This document shows positions 1 through 6,976 of a DNA stretch of 15,276 bases, one piece after another. The notes under the pieces were generated by a model that worked only from the letters and a program-made list of their open reading frames with translations, did no database searches and had not been told where the DNA came from. The stretch is from NCBI GenBank assembly GCA_021786215.1, contig JAJYNT010000144.1, positions 1-15,276 on the forward strand. The letters are read 5' to 3'. How positions within the stretch are numbered: position 1 is the first letter of the stretch; each line of letters starts with the position of its first letter. Made by a program: the position numbers and the translations under genes. Origin of the DNA: Chloroflexota bacterium. Lineage in GTDB: Bacteria > Chloroflexota > UBA6077.

Positions 1-143
1 CTCTGTTTGAGCAACAGGAGCGCCTGAAGAACCGAACTCTTGCCCGCGCTGTTGGCCCCGAAGATCAGGGTGATCGGCGCCAGGGGGATTACCTGGCGCC
101 GCTTGAAGGCTTTGAAGTTCTCCAAAATGAGCGCTCTCAACAT
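1..143 (-). CDS. AAA family ATPase, N-terminal fragment (cut by window edge)
   Basis: Only the first 47 codons are inside the window, beginning at the ATG at 143 (MLRALILENFKAF...). The fragment reads as the first strand of an SMC/RecF/OLD-like ATPase ('ILENFKAFKRRQVIPLAPITLIFGANSAGKSS'-type order: a short ENFKAF strand, then the Walker A GANSAGKSS at about residues 31-39, then a Leu-rich helix). This layout is typical of stand-alone AAA ATPases of the AAA_15/AAA_21/DUF3696 kind, several of which act in anti-phage or DNA-damage modules. A GAGGTG ribosome binding site at 148-153 sits 4 nt before the ATG. The gap from the upstream helicase stop is only 25 nt, so the two are probably co-transcribed. 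The C-terminal part, where a TOPRIM or other effector domain might lie, is not visible, so the subfamily is open. Confidence 0.85.
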   Translation of the reverse strand, partial: MLRALILENFKAFKRRQVIPLAPITLIFGANSAGKSSVLQALLLLKQ

Positions 144-168
144 GAAACACCTCGGCCTCCCGTTCGGG

Positions 169-2022
169 TCAGAACGGGATGACTAGCTCGCCGGTGATTC
201 CATCCAAGGAACCGGAGCGAAGCTCCCATCGCTTGGGCCAGCCGTCCCCGTACTCGTTGAATTGGGGATCGCAGTTGAGCACGATCAGACTGGCAGGTAG
301 CAGGGTATCGCCACCACGCCACCTTGCCGTGCGCGTAAGGGCCGAGTAGACCGCGGACGCCAACTCGTCGATATGAGTGGACTCGGTCCTGTGGATCAAC
401 AGAACCAGATTCGGGACCTCCCAGCCCTTGAAACTGTGAATGGTGCTCATCTTAAGACGGGTGTCCTCTATCCAGAAAGCCCGCTTATGGCCCGTTCCGC
501 GGTAGCCCTCTGGTGCCCTTTCGTCGAAGACATGGTTTACCTGAATGCCCTTCCTTCTGAAGTGTCCAACCATCTCCAGTCCAAAGTCGTGGCTGGGGAG
601 CAAGATGGCGATATCGCTGGGCCTATGCCCCCTCTCATTGGCCAGATACTGATACGCCGGAAGAAGCTGATCCTTGGCCTGCTCCACGGAGCAGTTCGCC
701 CAGAGAAGTTCGGTGTCGGCAAAGTGCCCCTGAGGATCGCCCAGCGGGACGATCTGATCTCCCATCGGCATGAATTGTCGGGCAAAGCTCTCGGCCTGTT
801 CAGCTACTACCGGAGGCAGCCGAACGCTGCGCTCCAGCCCTCTCCCCAGCCACGGGCCGCGGAAACTCGCTCTTGCACTATCTCCCCGCAGCCACGAAAG
901 ATCCCGCCTGTACAGGTTCTGGCGCTCGTCGGCAACCAAAACGAGTTCGTTGCGATTCGTGAGGAAATGGCTCAGTAGATCAATCCATTCCTGGCGGAAA
1001 TCCTGGCCCTCGTCGACCAAAATGGCGTCGTATTGGAGGTCGGTGGTGTCGACACCGGATCTAGCGATGTCCAGCACTGCCTCAGTGACCCTTTCCAGTC
1101 CAGGCCCCGGCGATCCATAGTGATAGAGCACCTTCTGACAGAAGCCGTGGAAGTGCCGGTACTCGATGAGCCGCTCATCGAAATCGTAGGGCATGCGACG
1201 CACCAGATATCGGAGGTAGTGCCACAACGTAATGTTGAAGCAGACCAGAAGCACTCTGTATCCCTGGCTGGCCAGATTGGCTGCCCGCGAAGCCAGTATG
1301 GCCGTCTTGCCGCTGCCTGCAGCGCCCTTGAGACGGTGATGCCCCGGCCGGGGCTCGGCATATCTCTGCTGCACGGGGTTGAGGATCAAGGGATTGCTGA
1401 CCCTGTTGGAGTGGCGTCCTGGACAGAGCAGCGTTCGGAGCTGGTGGCCCCACTCGGCGGTCCACCACCAGCTATCATGCCTCCACACATCCGGGACTAT
1501 CAGATCCAGGTTTTCCGGTAGCAGGTCGTCACTACCTATGACGACATCCGCCTTCTGCCGGGGATCTCGATTCTCAGGCACTCTCAGAAGCTGCCTGGCC
1601 TCGGTCCCCTTCGAGCCATGGAAGTAAACACCGGCCTTGATGACTCCGAAGGCTCGGTGGTCTCCGTCCACGATCTCACCGACCAGCGGCAGGTACTGAC
1701 CGAGGATGTTTTCTCGGTGCCGAGCTACCTGCGCAAGTGGATTCAGGACGCCATAGTCATCCCCGTGACCACGTAGGAGGACGGTCCTACCCTCTCGGTA
1801 GAAGGCTGACAGGTCCCAGTTCTTGATCTCGTAGATCATGACTCCCACGTCAGGGTTGAGCAGCACCAGGTCCGGCCGGTCGCCATTGAGGTAGGGCTGC
1901 GGGTATATCTCCCACTCCGGGGGCAAATGCTCGTCCAGAAACCTGGCAAGGAAGCCAATCCCCGGCCCGAGGTTGACACCCTCCCGGAGAATCTGGGACC
2001 AGCTCGGGTGGACTCTGGACAC
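169..2022 (-). CDS. NERD nuclease-like domain fused to SF1 (UvrD/Rep-like) helicase
   Basis: About 617 residues from the chosen start. Residues ~5-105 form a NERD domain: Asp51 in GDRPDLVLL, the E-x-K pair Glu65/Lys67 in YEIKNW, and NPLAQVARH at ~94-102, matching the restriction-like nuclease core. A superfamily I helicase follows: Q-motif-like LNPVQQRY ~214-221, Walker A GAAGSGKT ~233-240, motif II VDEGQD ~336-341, ADERQNLY ~364-371, motif V STIHSFKGWE ~526-535, motif VI YSALTRTARW ~559-568. All helicase motifs look intact. The predicted role is ATP-driven DNA or RNA unwinding coupled to cleavage; the target is unknown. Start choice: the GTG at 2022 has GGGAGGA 4 nt upstream. The frame stays open to a TTG at 2115, adding 31 low-complexity, Arg/Ala/Val-rich residues without a well-placed Shine-Dalgarno, so the longer form is less likely. 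It lies 25 nt upstream of the AAA ATPase and downstream of the CARF-HTH gene. Confidence 0.9.
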   Translation of the reverse strand: MSRVHPSWSQILREGVNLGPGIGFLARFLDEHLPPEWEIYPQPYLNGDRPDLVLLNPDVGVMIYEIKNWDLSAFYREGRTVLLRGHGDDYGVLNPLAQVARHRENILGQYLPLVGEIVDGDHRAFGVIKAGVYFHGSKGTEARQLLRVPENRDPRQKADVVIGSDDLLPENLDLIVPDVWRHDSWWWTAEWGHQLRTLLCPGRHSNRVSNPLILNPVQQRYAEPRPGHHRLKGAAGSGKTAILASRAANLASQGYRVLLVCFNITLWHYLRYLVRRMPYDFDERLIEYRHFHGFCQKVLYHYGSPGPGLERVTEAVLDIARSGVDTTDLQYDAILVDEGQDFRQEWIDLLSHFLTNRNELVLVADERQNLYRRDLSWLRGDSARASFRGPWLGRGLERSVRLPPVVAEQAESFARQFMPMGDQIVPLGDPQGHFADTELLWANCSVEQAKDQLLPAYQYLANERGHRPSDIAILLPSHDFGLEMVGHFRRKGIQVNHVFDERAPEGYRGTGHKRAFWIEDTRLKMSTIHSFKGWEVPNLVLLIHRTESTHIDELASAVYSALTRTARWRGGDTLLPASLIVLNCDPQFNEYGDGWPKRWELRSGSLDGITGELVIPF

Positions 2023-2026
2023 GCCT

Positions 2027-2033
2027 TCCTCCC
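2027..2033 (-). promoter_or_regulatory. ribosome binding site deciding the helicase start
   Basis: GGGAGGA on the minus strand, 4 nt before the GTG at 2022. It is much stronger than anything near the upstream TTG at 2115 and is the reason for choosing the shorter protein. Confidence 0.55.
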
Positions 2034-2170
2034 TGATCGCGAGAGCGGGGGCTCGTCGACGACGGGCCACCGCAACCTGGGCAACCCCATTTACTGTTAC
2101 TGTAGCCGACTCCAAGAGATATCTACTAACCCTCGCTGATTAGAGTACCATGTTCGTCACGCGCATTAAG

Positions 2171-2190
2171 AACGTAATTGAGATTACGTT
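2171..2190. promoter_or_regulatory. perfect palindrome, candidate operator between regulator and helicase
   Basis: AACGTAAT-TGAG-ATTACGTT: 8-bp arms match perfectly around a 4-nt centre. The site overlaps the TAA stop (2184-2186) of the CARF-HTH gene and is upstream of the helicase. It is AT-rich within GC-rich DNA, and no T-run follows on the minus strand, so a protein-binding site fits better than an intrinsic terminator. Fis-type HTH dimers bind such dyads, which makes the neighbouring regulator the obvious candidate ligand. That link is inference. Confidence 0.45.
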
Positions 2191-3014
2191 TGGGTGAGCA
2201 TACGCCGCCGCCGGCGAATCCCCATGGTAACGGCTCGGGCTCGGAGCGCAGCGGGCTCGATCCCCAGCAGCCGCGCTGCCTCGGAAGCGTTGCCTTTGCA
2301 CTGCTCCAAAGCACGCACGTAGAAGACTCTCTCCTGGGCCATCAGATACTCTCTCAGCCTGAAGCCCTCTCCGATCCCGCCTTCCGAGAGCAAAGCACCT
2401 CCGGTTCTCAGCAGTTCGACCTCGGCCCGCAGACGGCGGTTCTCAGCCAGAAGGTTATCGTTCTGAGCCTGGAGGACGCTCATCAGCCGTACCGTTTCGC
2501 CGGGATTCACCACCTGTGGAAAGTCCTGGATGGACAGATCCACCTCGCGCCATGTAGGGGCGCCGGGCTCCAGCAGGTCTGGTGGAGTTGCTTCGATCAT
2601 CTGGGCCGGCAGTAAGCCGGATTGCACCAGGAGAACCCAGACGGTCTGCATCTGCGGGGTACCGGGCGACAGATACACGAAGTACCGACGGCCATCTCGC
2701 CCTTCCTCATCGAGGATTCCCTGCACCACGTCGCTCGTCAGATGGAAAATCTCTCGATAGTTGGTGACGGACACCAGGTCCACCGGCTTCTGGCTGACAC
2801 GCACGGAGGGGAAATGCCGCTCGCAGTTACGGAGCACGGCTGTTGCCCTTCGGCGGAAATCGTCCACCGGGCTGAATAGATTGAGCAGTAGGTACACGAC
2901 GTCGAAGCGCCGGCTTCTCAACAGGGAGAGTATTGGGCCGGGCTCCAATCGTCCGGTCCGAGGATTCTGCCAGGCGGGATCCCGGGCCCCGACCCAGGTG
3001 AGCAGAACGTCCAT
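2184..3014 (-). CDS. CARF (RtcR-N-like) domain protein with coiled coil and Fis-type HTH
   Basis: 276 residues. Residues 1-~160 resemble the N-terminal domain of RtcR, a CARF-fold sensor: a first strand DVLLTWVGARDP, a long R/L-rich helix, and the characteristic strand-turn YFVYLSPGTPQMQTVWVLL at ~111-129, followed by LLPAQMIEATPPD. In this family the GT-x-x-x turn contacts the ligand. Residues ~171-203 form a short Leu/Asn/Glu-rich coil, probably for dimerisation. Residues ~221-266 are a Fis-family (HTH_8) DNA-binding domain with the hallmark CKGNASEAARLLGIEPAALR. Canonical RtcR has a sigma-54-interacting AAA+ ATPase between these parts; none is present here, and there is no Walker A or GAFTGA loop. 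The protein is therefore probably a direct repressor or activator. Start: the ATG at 3014 has GGGGG 8 nt upstream; a GTG at 3029 would add five residues. It heads the minus-strand cluster with the NERD-helicase. Confidence 0.85.
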   Translation of the reverse strand: MDVLLTWVGARDPAWQNPRTGRLEPGPILSLLRSRRFDVVYLLLNLFSPVDDFRRRATAVLRNCERHFPSVRVSQKPVDLVSVTNYREIFHLTSDVVQGILDEEGRDGRRYFVYLSPGTPQMQTVWVLLVQSGLLPAQMIEATPPDLLEPGAPTWREVDLSIQDFPQVVNPGETVRLMSVLQAQNDNLLAENRRLRAEVELLRTGGALLSEGGIGEGFRLREYLMAQERVFYVRALEQCKGNASEAARLLGIEPAALRARAVTMGIRRRRRMLTQT

Positions 3015-3094
3015 CCGGCATACCCCCACTCTTGCCGATGGGAAATGTCAATGTGGAGGCCTTATGTACCAGGGCCTTTTGGTCCTTGTCCTGG

Positions 3095-3124
3095 CCCTCA
3101 CCCCGACCCTCTCCCAGGGGGAGA
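3095..3124. repeat. dispersed GC-rich repeat, copy A
   Basis: Begins with the 15-mer CCCTCACCCCGACCC (3095-3109), which recurs exactly at 8451-8465, followed by a CTCTCCCAGGGGGAG segment able to fold on itself. Sequences of this type, whose reverse strand would translate as PLPLGEGRGEG, are familiar multi-copy intergenic repeats in many bacterial genomes. It is not expected to be translated. Confidence 0.6.
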
Positions 3125-3125
3125 T

Positions 3126-3147
3126 CGAGCCAGTCGGCTCGGTTTTT
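3126..3147 (+). terminator. terminator-like hairpin with T-run (plus strand)
   Basis: CGAGCC-AGTC-GGCTCG gives a 6-bp stem and 4-nt loop, followed by G and five Ts. The shape is that of a weak intrinsic terminator reading left to right. No plus-strand gene lies upstream, so it would only block antisense transcription or may be part of the repeat. In the direction of the minus-strand genes it has no T-run. Confidence 0.3.
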
Positions 3148-3161
3148 CTCAACAGGAGAGG

Positions 3162-3176
3162 CCGCCCAAAGGGCGG
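3162..3176. other. short perfect hairpin
   Basis: CCGCCC-AAA-GGGCGG forms a 6-bp all-GC stem with a 3-nt loop, in the spacer after the MFS gene. It may act as a mRNA 3' structure for that minus-strand transcript. No T-run follows on either strand. Confidence 0.3.
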
Positions 3177-3319
3177 ATAAGGGCCGAGTCACCAGAAGAA
3201 CTGGAGGGCCCTGCCTACTGTACTAACCGCAGCTTGATCGTAGCAAGTATATGGAAGAAGAACGACGTAAACAAGATCCGCTTACCCTCCCAGCAAGTCA
3301 TAGGAGAGGAACGGCAGCC

Positions 3320-4846
3320 CTACGCGGCCCGGCGCCGGCCCTTCTTCCGGCGGGGAGGGGCCGGTTGCTCCCTCACGGTCTCCGCCAGGAGCGGTCGGGC
3401 GACGCTCTCCAGGGGCCGGCGTTCGGCGTCCTCGCCGAAGGGCAACTCCACAAGGCCGCCTATCACCATCAAGATTGCCGCCACCAGGTATCCCCCATAG
3501 AAGAGTTGTGAACTGCTCCCAGCCTCGATCAACCCCGCGAACAGGGCCGGCGCGGCCAGCCCCCCAGCCGCGATACCCACGGCATAGAGAACCCCCACCA
3601 AGGTGGAGCGCAACTCCAGGGGAAAGAGCTCGGACAGGGAAAGATAGGCCCCGCTGGCCCCGGCGGAAGCGAAGAAGAGTATGATCGCCCAGGCGATGGT
3701 CTGGGTGACCGGATTGAGCACCCCGATGGAAAAGAGGTAGCCGGTGATGCCCAACAGGATTCCGGCGGCGACGTAGGTGATGCCGATCATCAGCCTTCTA
3801 CCGGCGCTGTCGAAGTAGCTTGCAAGCAACCAGGGACCCACCAGACTGCCCACCGCCAATCCGGCGAGATAGATTCCAACGTTGTAGAACGCCACACCGT
3901 AGAAGCTGCTCAAGACCAGTGCGTAGGTGAAGAAGATGCCATTGAAAAGAAAAGCCTGCGCAGCCATCAGGATGAAGGCGACCGAGGTGCGCCGTGGATA
4001 CATCCTGAAGAGGATAGCCGGTATCATCGCGGGATCGAGCTGCCCCTCCGGACGGAGGACGAGCGCTCCCGCCGGCCTTGGCAACTCCCGAAGATCCTCC
4101 TCCTGCCTGATGCGCTGTTCGATCCTTCCGACCGCCGCACCCGCGGGCCCCGGCCCCCGGCGGATCATCAGCCACCTGGGACTCTCCGGCACGTAGCGCT
4201 GAAGCAAGATCACGCTGAATGCCAGGACGCCCGCGACGGCGAAGGAGACTCGCCATCCCAAGACGAGGGGGAGAACCGATGGATTCATCAGGGCTATGGT
4301 GGATGCTACCCCGATTATGGCGCCGGCCCAGTAGCTGCCGTTCACCATTAGATTGGCCCATCCGCGGGACCTGGTGGGCGCCAGCTCGTTGATCAGCGAG
4401 TTGATGGCCGCGTACTGAGCACCGACCCCGATGCCGGTGATGGCCCGAAACAGAGCGAAGCTCCAGAAGTTCCAGGAAAAGGCCGTGGCCAGGGTGCCGC
4501 CGGCAAAAACGGCGACGCCGATCAAGATGAGCCGCTTCCGTCCAAAACCATCGGCCATGTACCCCAGAAACAGTGCCCCGAGAAGGGTCCCGAAGAGATA
4601 GATGGTGGCGGCATATCCCGCCTGCAGTATGGAGAGGTCTAGGGTCTGGCTCTGGGTGAGGTCCGAGTTGATGGCGGCTGCCACCGCTATCCCCAGTCCG
4701 TTGAATGCCCATGTCATCCCCAGGGAGAAGACCACCAGCCAGTGCCAGCGACTCCATGGGAGGCGATCCATCCTGGCCGGGATGTCGGTCTTCACCGTTC
4801 CGGCCCTTGTGACCTGCCCCATGACCGAGCGGATCCTCGCGTGCAT
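3320..4846 (-). CDS. MFS transporter, sugar porter/organic-anion symporter-like
   Basis: 508 residues with about twelve hydrophobic segments, a typical length for the sugar porter and aromatic-acid:H+ symporter groups. Motif A is clear as GYMADGFGRKR at ~95-105 between TM2 and TM3. PESPRWL at ~220-226, just after TM6, is the sugar-porter-type signature and opens the central cytoplasmic loop (~227-275, charged). A second motif-A-like loop, DSAGRR, occurs in the C-terminal half. The last ~40 residues are charged and basic (RRKKGRRRAA), presumably cytoplasmic. It should move a small solute across the inner membrane by proton coupling; the substrate cannot be assigned. The start at 4846 has a GGGGGTGGG stretch just upstream; the internal ATGs at residues 9 and 26 are alternatives, since TM1 begins only at ~35. 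It is 130 bp downstream of the LCP gene and probably separately transcribed. Confidence 0.9.
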   Translation of the reverse strand: MHARIRSVMGQVTRAGTVKTDIPARMDRLPWSRWHWLVVFSLGMTWAFNGLGIAVAAAINSDLTQSQTLDLSILQAGYAATIYLFGTLLGALFLGYMADGFGRKRLILIGVAVFAGGTLATAFSWNFWSFALFRAITGIGVGAQYAAINSLINELAPTRSRGWANLMVNGSYWAGAIIGVASTIALMNPSVLPLVLGWRVSFAVAGVLAFSVILLQRYVPESPRWLMIRRGPGPAGAAVGRIEQRIRQEEDLRELPRPAGALVLRPEGQLDPAMIPAILFRMYPRRTSVAFILMAAQAFLFNGIFFTYALVLSSFYGVAFYNVGIYLAGLAVGSLVGPWLLASYFDSAGRRLMIGITYVAAGILLGITGYLFSIGVLNPVTQTIAWAIILFFASAGASGAYLSLSELFPLELRSTLVGVLYAVGIAAGGLAAPALFAGLIEAGSSSQLFYGGYLVAAILMVIGGLVELPFGEDAERRPLESVARPLLAETVREQPAPPRRKKGRRRAA

Positions 4847-4976
4847 CGCCCACCCCCGCGACGGCTAGTCACCCCCGTCCAGATCGTATCGCCACCGGCA
4901 GCAACCCAATGCACTTCCCATACCGTTTTTCCGGCCCGTGCCAGAAAGCGGGGAGTTACTGCTGGGGATGGATGGC

Positions 4977-6794
4977 CTATGGGGTTGCCTGGGGCGGCTG
5001 TGTGGCCTCCGGATATCCGGGCCTTGGCTCGACCGTCACCGGGGTGGGCATTGCCGGAAGCCTGCTCACGAGGGGCGTTCGGGTTGAGGCCGCGCCCGTG
5101 CCCAGGGTCGGCTGGTAGGGGTGCGCCGTCGCCGTGGTTGGAACGCGGGTGCCGGCTAGAGTCTTCGCGGTCGGTGTGGGCCGTTCTGGGGTGAGATTGT
5201 GGCTGACGCTCTCGGGTGTGGATGGTCTGGCGGTGGGGGCGGGAGCCTGCTCCGCTACCACCGGCGACCAGGAACCGGCATGCACGACCCCCACCGCGCT
5301 GGAGGGCGCCGAGCCCTCCGCCGGCAGCGTCAGCTTCGACAGTCCGGTGTCATCGCTGCCTACCTCCAGCACCAGCGTGGCGGTATCGGATGCCTTCTCC
5401 ACCTTGGGGCTTCCCAGCTGGACGTGGAGATCCCCTTCGAGTTGCTTCACCAGAGCCTGGCTGTCGTTGCCTGTTCGGTCCAGCACGGCGGACTGAGTGA
5501 GAACGGGGCCGGTGACCGGGGTGCCGACACAGTAGCCCATTCCCGCCAGCCACTCGCTCACCTGGCCTGCCACACCTGGCACGCCTGTGTCGTTCTGGAC
5601 TACGATCTCCGTGTTGGCCATGGCCACCGCCGCCGCCGGATCGTTCCAGAGCTTGCGGGCGAAAGACTGGATCGGGGCCCAGGAAAACCCCTTTGAGGCG
5701 GGCACCAGGATGTAGGTTCCCTCGGGACCGGTTCCTTCCTGCAGGTAGTTCTGAATTGTCAGGGCCGTCTGGTAGAAGTGGACGTTCCGCCATTCCAGGG
5801 CGAACTGGCCGAGTTGAGCCGCATCTGGCAACGGGTAGTTGGTATCCACGTGGCTCGCGCCCAGGGCGAGCAGTTGGGGGATATGGATCATTCCACCCGG
5901 CTGGAAGAGACGTGCCTTGAAAGCCTCCATAATCAATCGCTGCCGTCGCGAACGGGCAAAGTCGCTTCCTTCGCTGGCGTTGTCGAGCACTTCGCGGGCA
6001 CGGGCGTACTCGATCGCTCGCTCCCCGTTCATGTGCTGCATCCCCTTGGTGAACCTCACAACAGTCCATCTGGGGTTGATAGAAGGATTGTCGTTGGCTG
6101 GATAGCGAGCAGTGAAGCCGTCGGGAACGTTGATGTCGATCCCTCCCACCGTGTTGATCATGTCGCGGAAGCCGGCGAAGTCCAGCGTAGCGTAGTAGGA
6201 GATGGGGATCCCCAGGAGACGGGCCACCGTGTCCATGGCGAAAGTGCCGGCCCCCTGGCTCCCCTTGTAGCGAGGCAGCCGGTCGGTGTACAGGCTGGAG
6301 TCCTTGGCGAAGGCGTACGCGGTATTGATCTTGTTATAGACAGGGGTCTTGCCGTTGAAAAGCAGCGGCACCCATGCGTCCCTGGGAAGCGAGAGGAGGG
6401 TCAGACTCTTGTTTGTGGGATCGACGATGACGACTATCATCGAGTCCGTGAGATAGGGCCCATCATGGCCGGCGCCGCCGTAGCCCATGAGCAGGAATGC
6501 GTAGCGAGGATCGGAGGCTTGCTTGGTTGGGACCCCGTTCGGGCTCGGTTGACTCGATCCGGTCACCGATCCCGTGTCGGCTCCTGCCGCCTTCTCCTCC
6601 GCGCTACTCGGGGAGAATCGTCCGCTCAGTCCGAGTACATCGCTGATCTTGGTGAGAAAGAAGAGGCCGCAGACAACGCTACCGGCCAGGAATAGCACCA
6701 CGGCTACCCCGAGCAGGCCTCCCGTCAGACGACCAGGGCGCTGAACAGTGGGGTTGGGATTGGTTGCGCTGCGGCGCGAGGAGTTCTTAGCCAT
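4977..6794 (-). CDS. LytR-CpsA-Psr (LCP) family protein with LytR_C domain
   Basis: 605 residues. A short basic cytoplasmic N-terminus is followed by one membrane anchor at ~25-48, a linker, then the LCP domain at ~97-300. The LCP core shows TDSMIVV (Asp117), LSLPRDAWV (Arg138/Asp139), NKINTAYAF, VGGIDINVP and the basic SRRQR at ~282-286, residues that bind the pyrophosphate-lipid substrate in this family. A LytR_C domain (~390-480, starting EIVVQNDTGVPGVAGQVSEWL) follows. The last ~110 residues are Pro/Thr/Ala-rich and disordered-looking. LCP enzymes transfer glycopolymers from lipid carriers to cell-wall acceptors outside the membrane; in a Chloroflexota-type envelope the acceptor is uncertain. 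The ATG at 6794 has GAGGGTG 5 nt upstream. It is divergent from folP across a 182-bp gap. Confidence 0.93.
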   Translation of the reverse strand: MAKNSSRRSATNPNPTVQRPGRLTGGLLGVAVVLFLAGSVVCGLFFLTKISDVLGLSGRFSPSSAEEKAAGADTGSVTGSSQPSPNGVPTKQASDPRYAFLLMGYGGAGHDGPYLTDSMIVVIVDPTNKSLTLLSLPRDAWVPLLFNGKTPVYNKINTAYAFAKDSSLYTDRLPRYKGSQGAGTFAMDTVARLLGIPISYYATLDFAGFRDMINTVGGIDINVPDGFTARYPANDNPSINPRWTVVRFTKGMQHMNGERAIEYARAREVLDNASEGSDFARSRRQRLIMEAFKARLFQPGGMIHIPQLLALGASHVDTNYPLPDAAQLGQFALEWRNVHFYQTALTIQNYLQEGTGPEGTYILVPASKGFSWAPIQSFARKLWNDPAAAVAMANTEIVVQNDTGVPGVAGQVSEWLAGMGYCVGTPVTGPVLTQSAVLDRTGNDSQALVKQLEGDLHVQLGSPKVEKASDTATLVLEVGSDDTGLSKLTLPAEGSAPSSAVGVVHAGSWSPVVAEQAPAPTARPSTPESVSHNLTPERPTPTAKTLAGTRVPTTATAHPYQPTLGTGAASTRTPLVSRLPAMPTPVTVEPRPGYPEATQPPQATP

Positions 6795-6976
6795 TAGTTC
6801 ACCCTCAGTTGCTGTTTGGTGGAAGGTTGGTCCTCCCCGCTTTCTCGGCTCGCCCTAACCTGTAGGGTCCGATACTCGCACTATCCACCACAGAGATGAT
6901 AGGCCGACCTGTCAATAGGGTGGGTGCGTTATACTATCAACCCAGCGGCATTTCCGGCAAATCCCAGGAGGGCAGG
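6795..6976. promoter_or_regulatory. divergent promoter region between LCP gene and folP
   Basis: Both flanking genes start here and face away from each other, so it must hold both promoters. On the plus strand TATACT at 6930-6935 is a plausible -10 box about 42 nt before the folP ATG, but no good -35 precedes it. On the minus strand a perfect TTGACA (6915-6910) has no -10 at 16-18 nt. A short CCCTA/TAGGG hairpin lies near 6856-6870 in the LCP leader. Confidence 0.4.
6966..6971 (+). promoter_or_regulatory. ribosome binding site deciding the folP start
   Basis: AGGAGG 5 nt before the ATG at 6977. It favours this start over the in-frame upstream ATG at 6896, which has no such site and would add 27 residues lying in promoter-like sequence. 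Confidence 0.7.

Larger units (their letters stand above)
3015..3319. other. 305-bp non-coding stretch between MFS gene and CARF-HTH gene
   Basis: No credible gene in either strand. It holds one copy of a dispersed GC-rich repeat (3095-3124) and two small hairpins (3126-3141 and 3162-3176). The promoter of the minus-strand CARF-helicase cluster should lie here. I see a perfect TTGACA on the minus strand (3051-3046), but no -10 box at a proper distance, so no promoter is called. Confidence 0.6.

Noticed and set aside
1226..1233. Second AACGTAAT half-site inside the helicase gene
   Set aside because: Only one arm is present, in coding sequence; an 8-mer match is likely by chance.
3046..3051. 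Perfect TTGACA on the minus strand ahead of the CARF-HTH gene
   Set aside because: No -10-like hexamer at 16-18 nt, and the proper spacing would place it on the ribosome binding site.
3798..4853. Long 351-residue frame on the minus strand inside the MFS gene
   Set aside because: Shadow of the transporter in another frame; Arg/Gly/His-rich composition, no hydrophobic segments or motifs.
5778..6695. 305-residue plus-strand frame opposite the LCP gene
   Set aside because: Antisense shadow; the LCP frame has the membrane anchor and catalytic motifs.
6910..6915. Perfect TTGACA on the minus strand ahead of the LCP gene
   Set aside because: No matching -10 hexamer at an acceptable distance; GATAGT is about 24 nt away.
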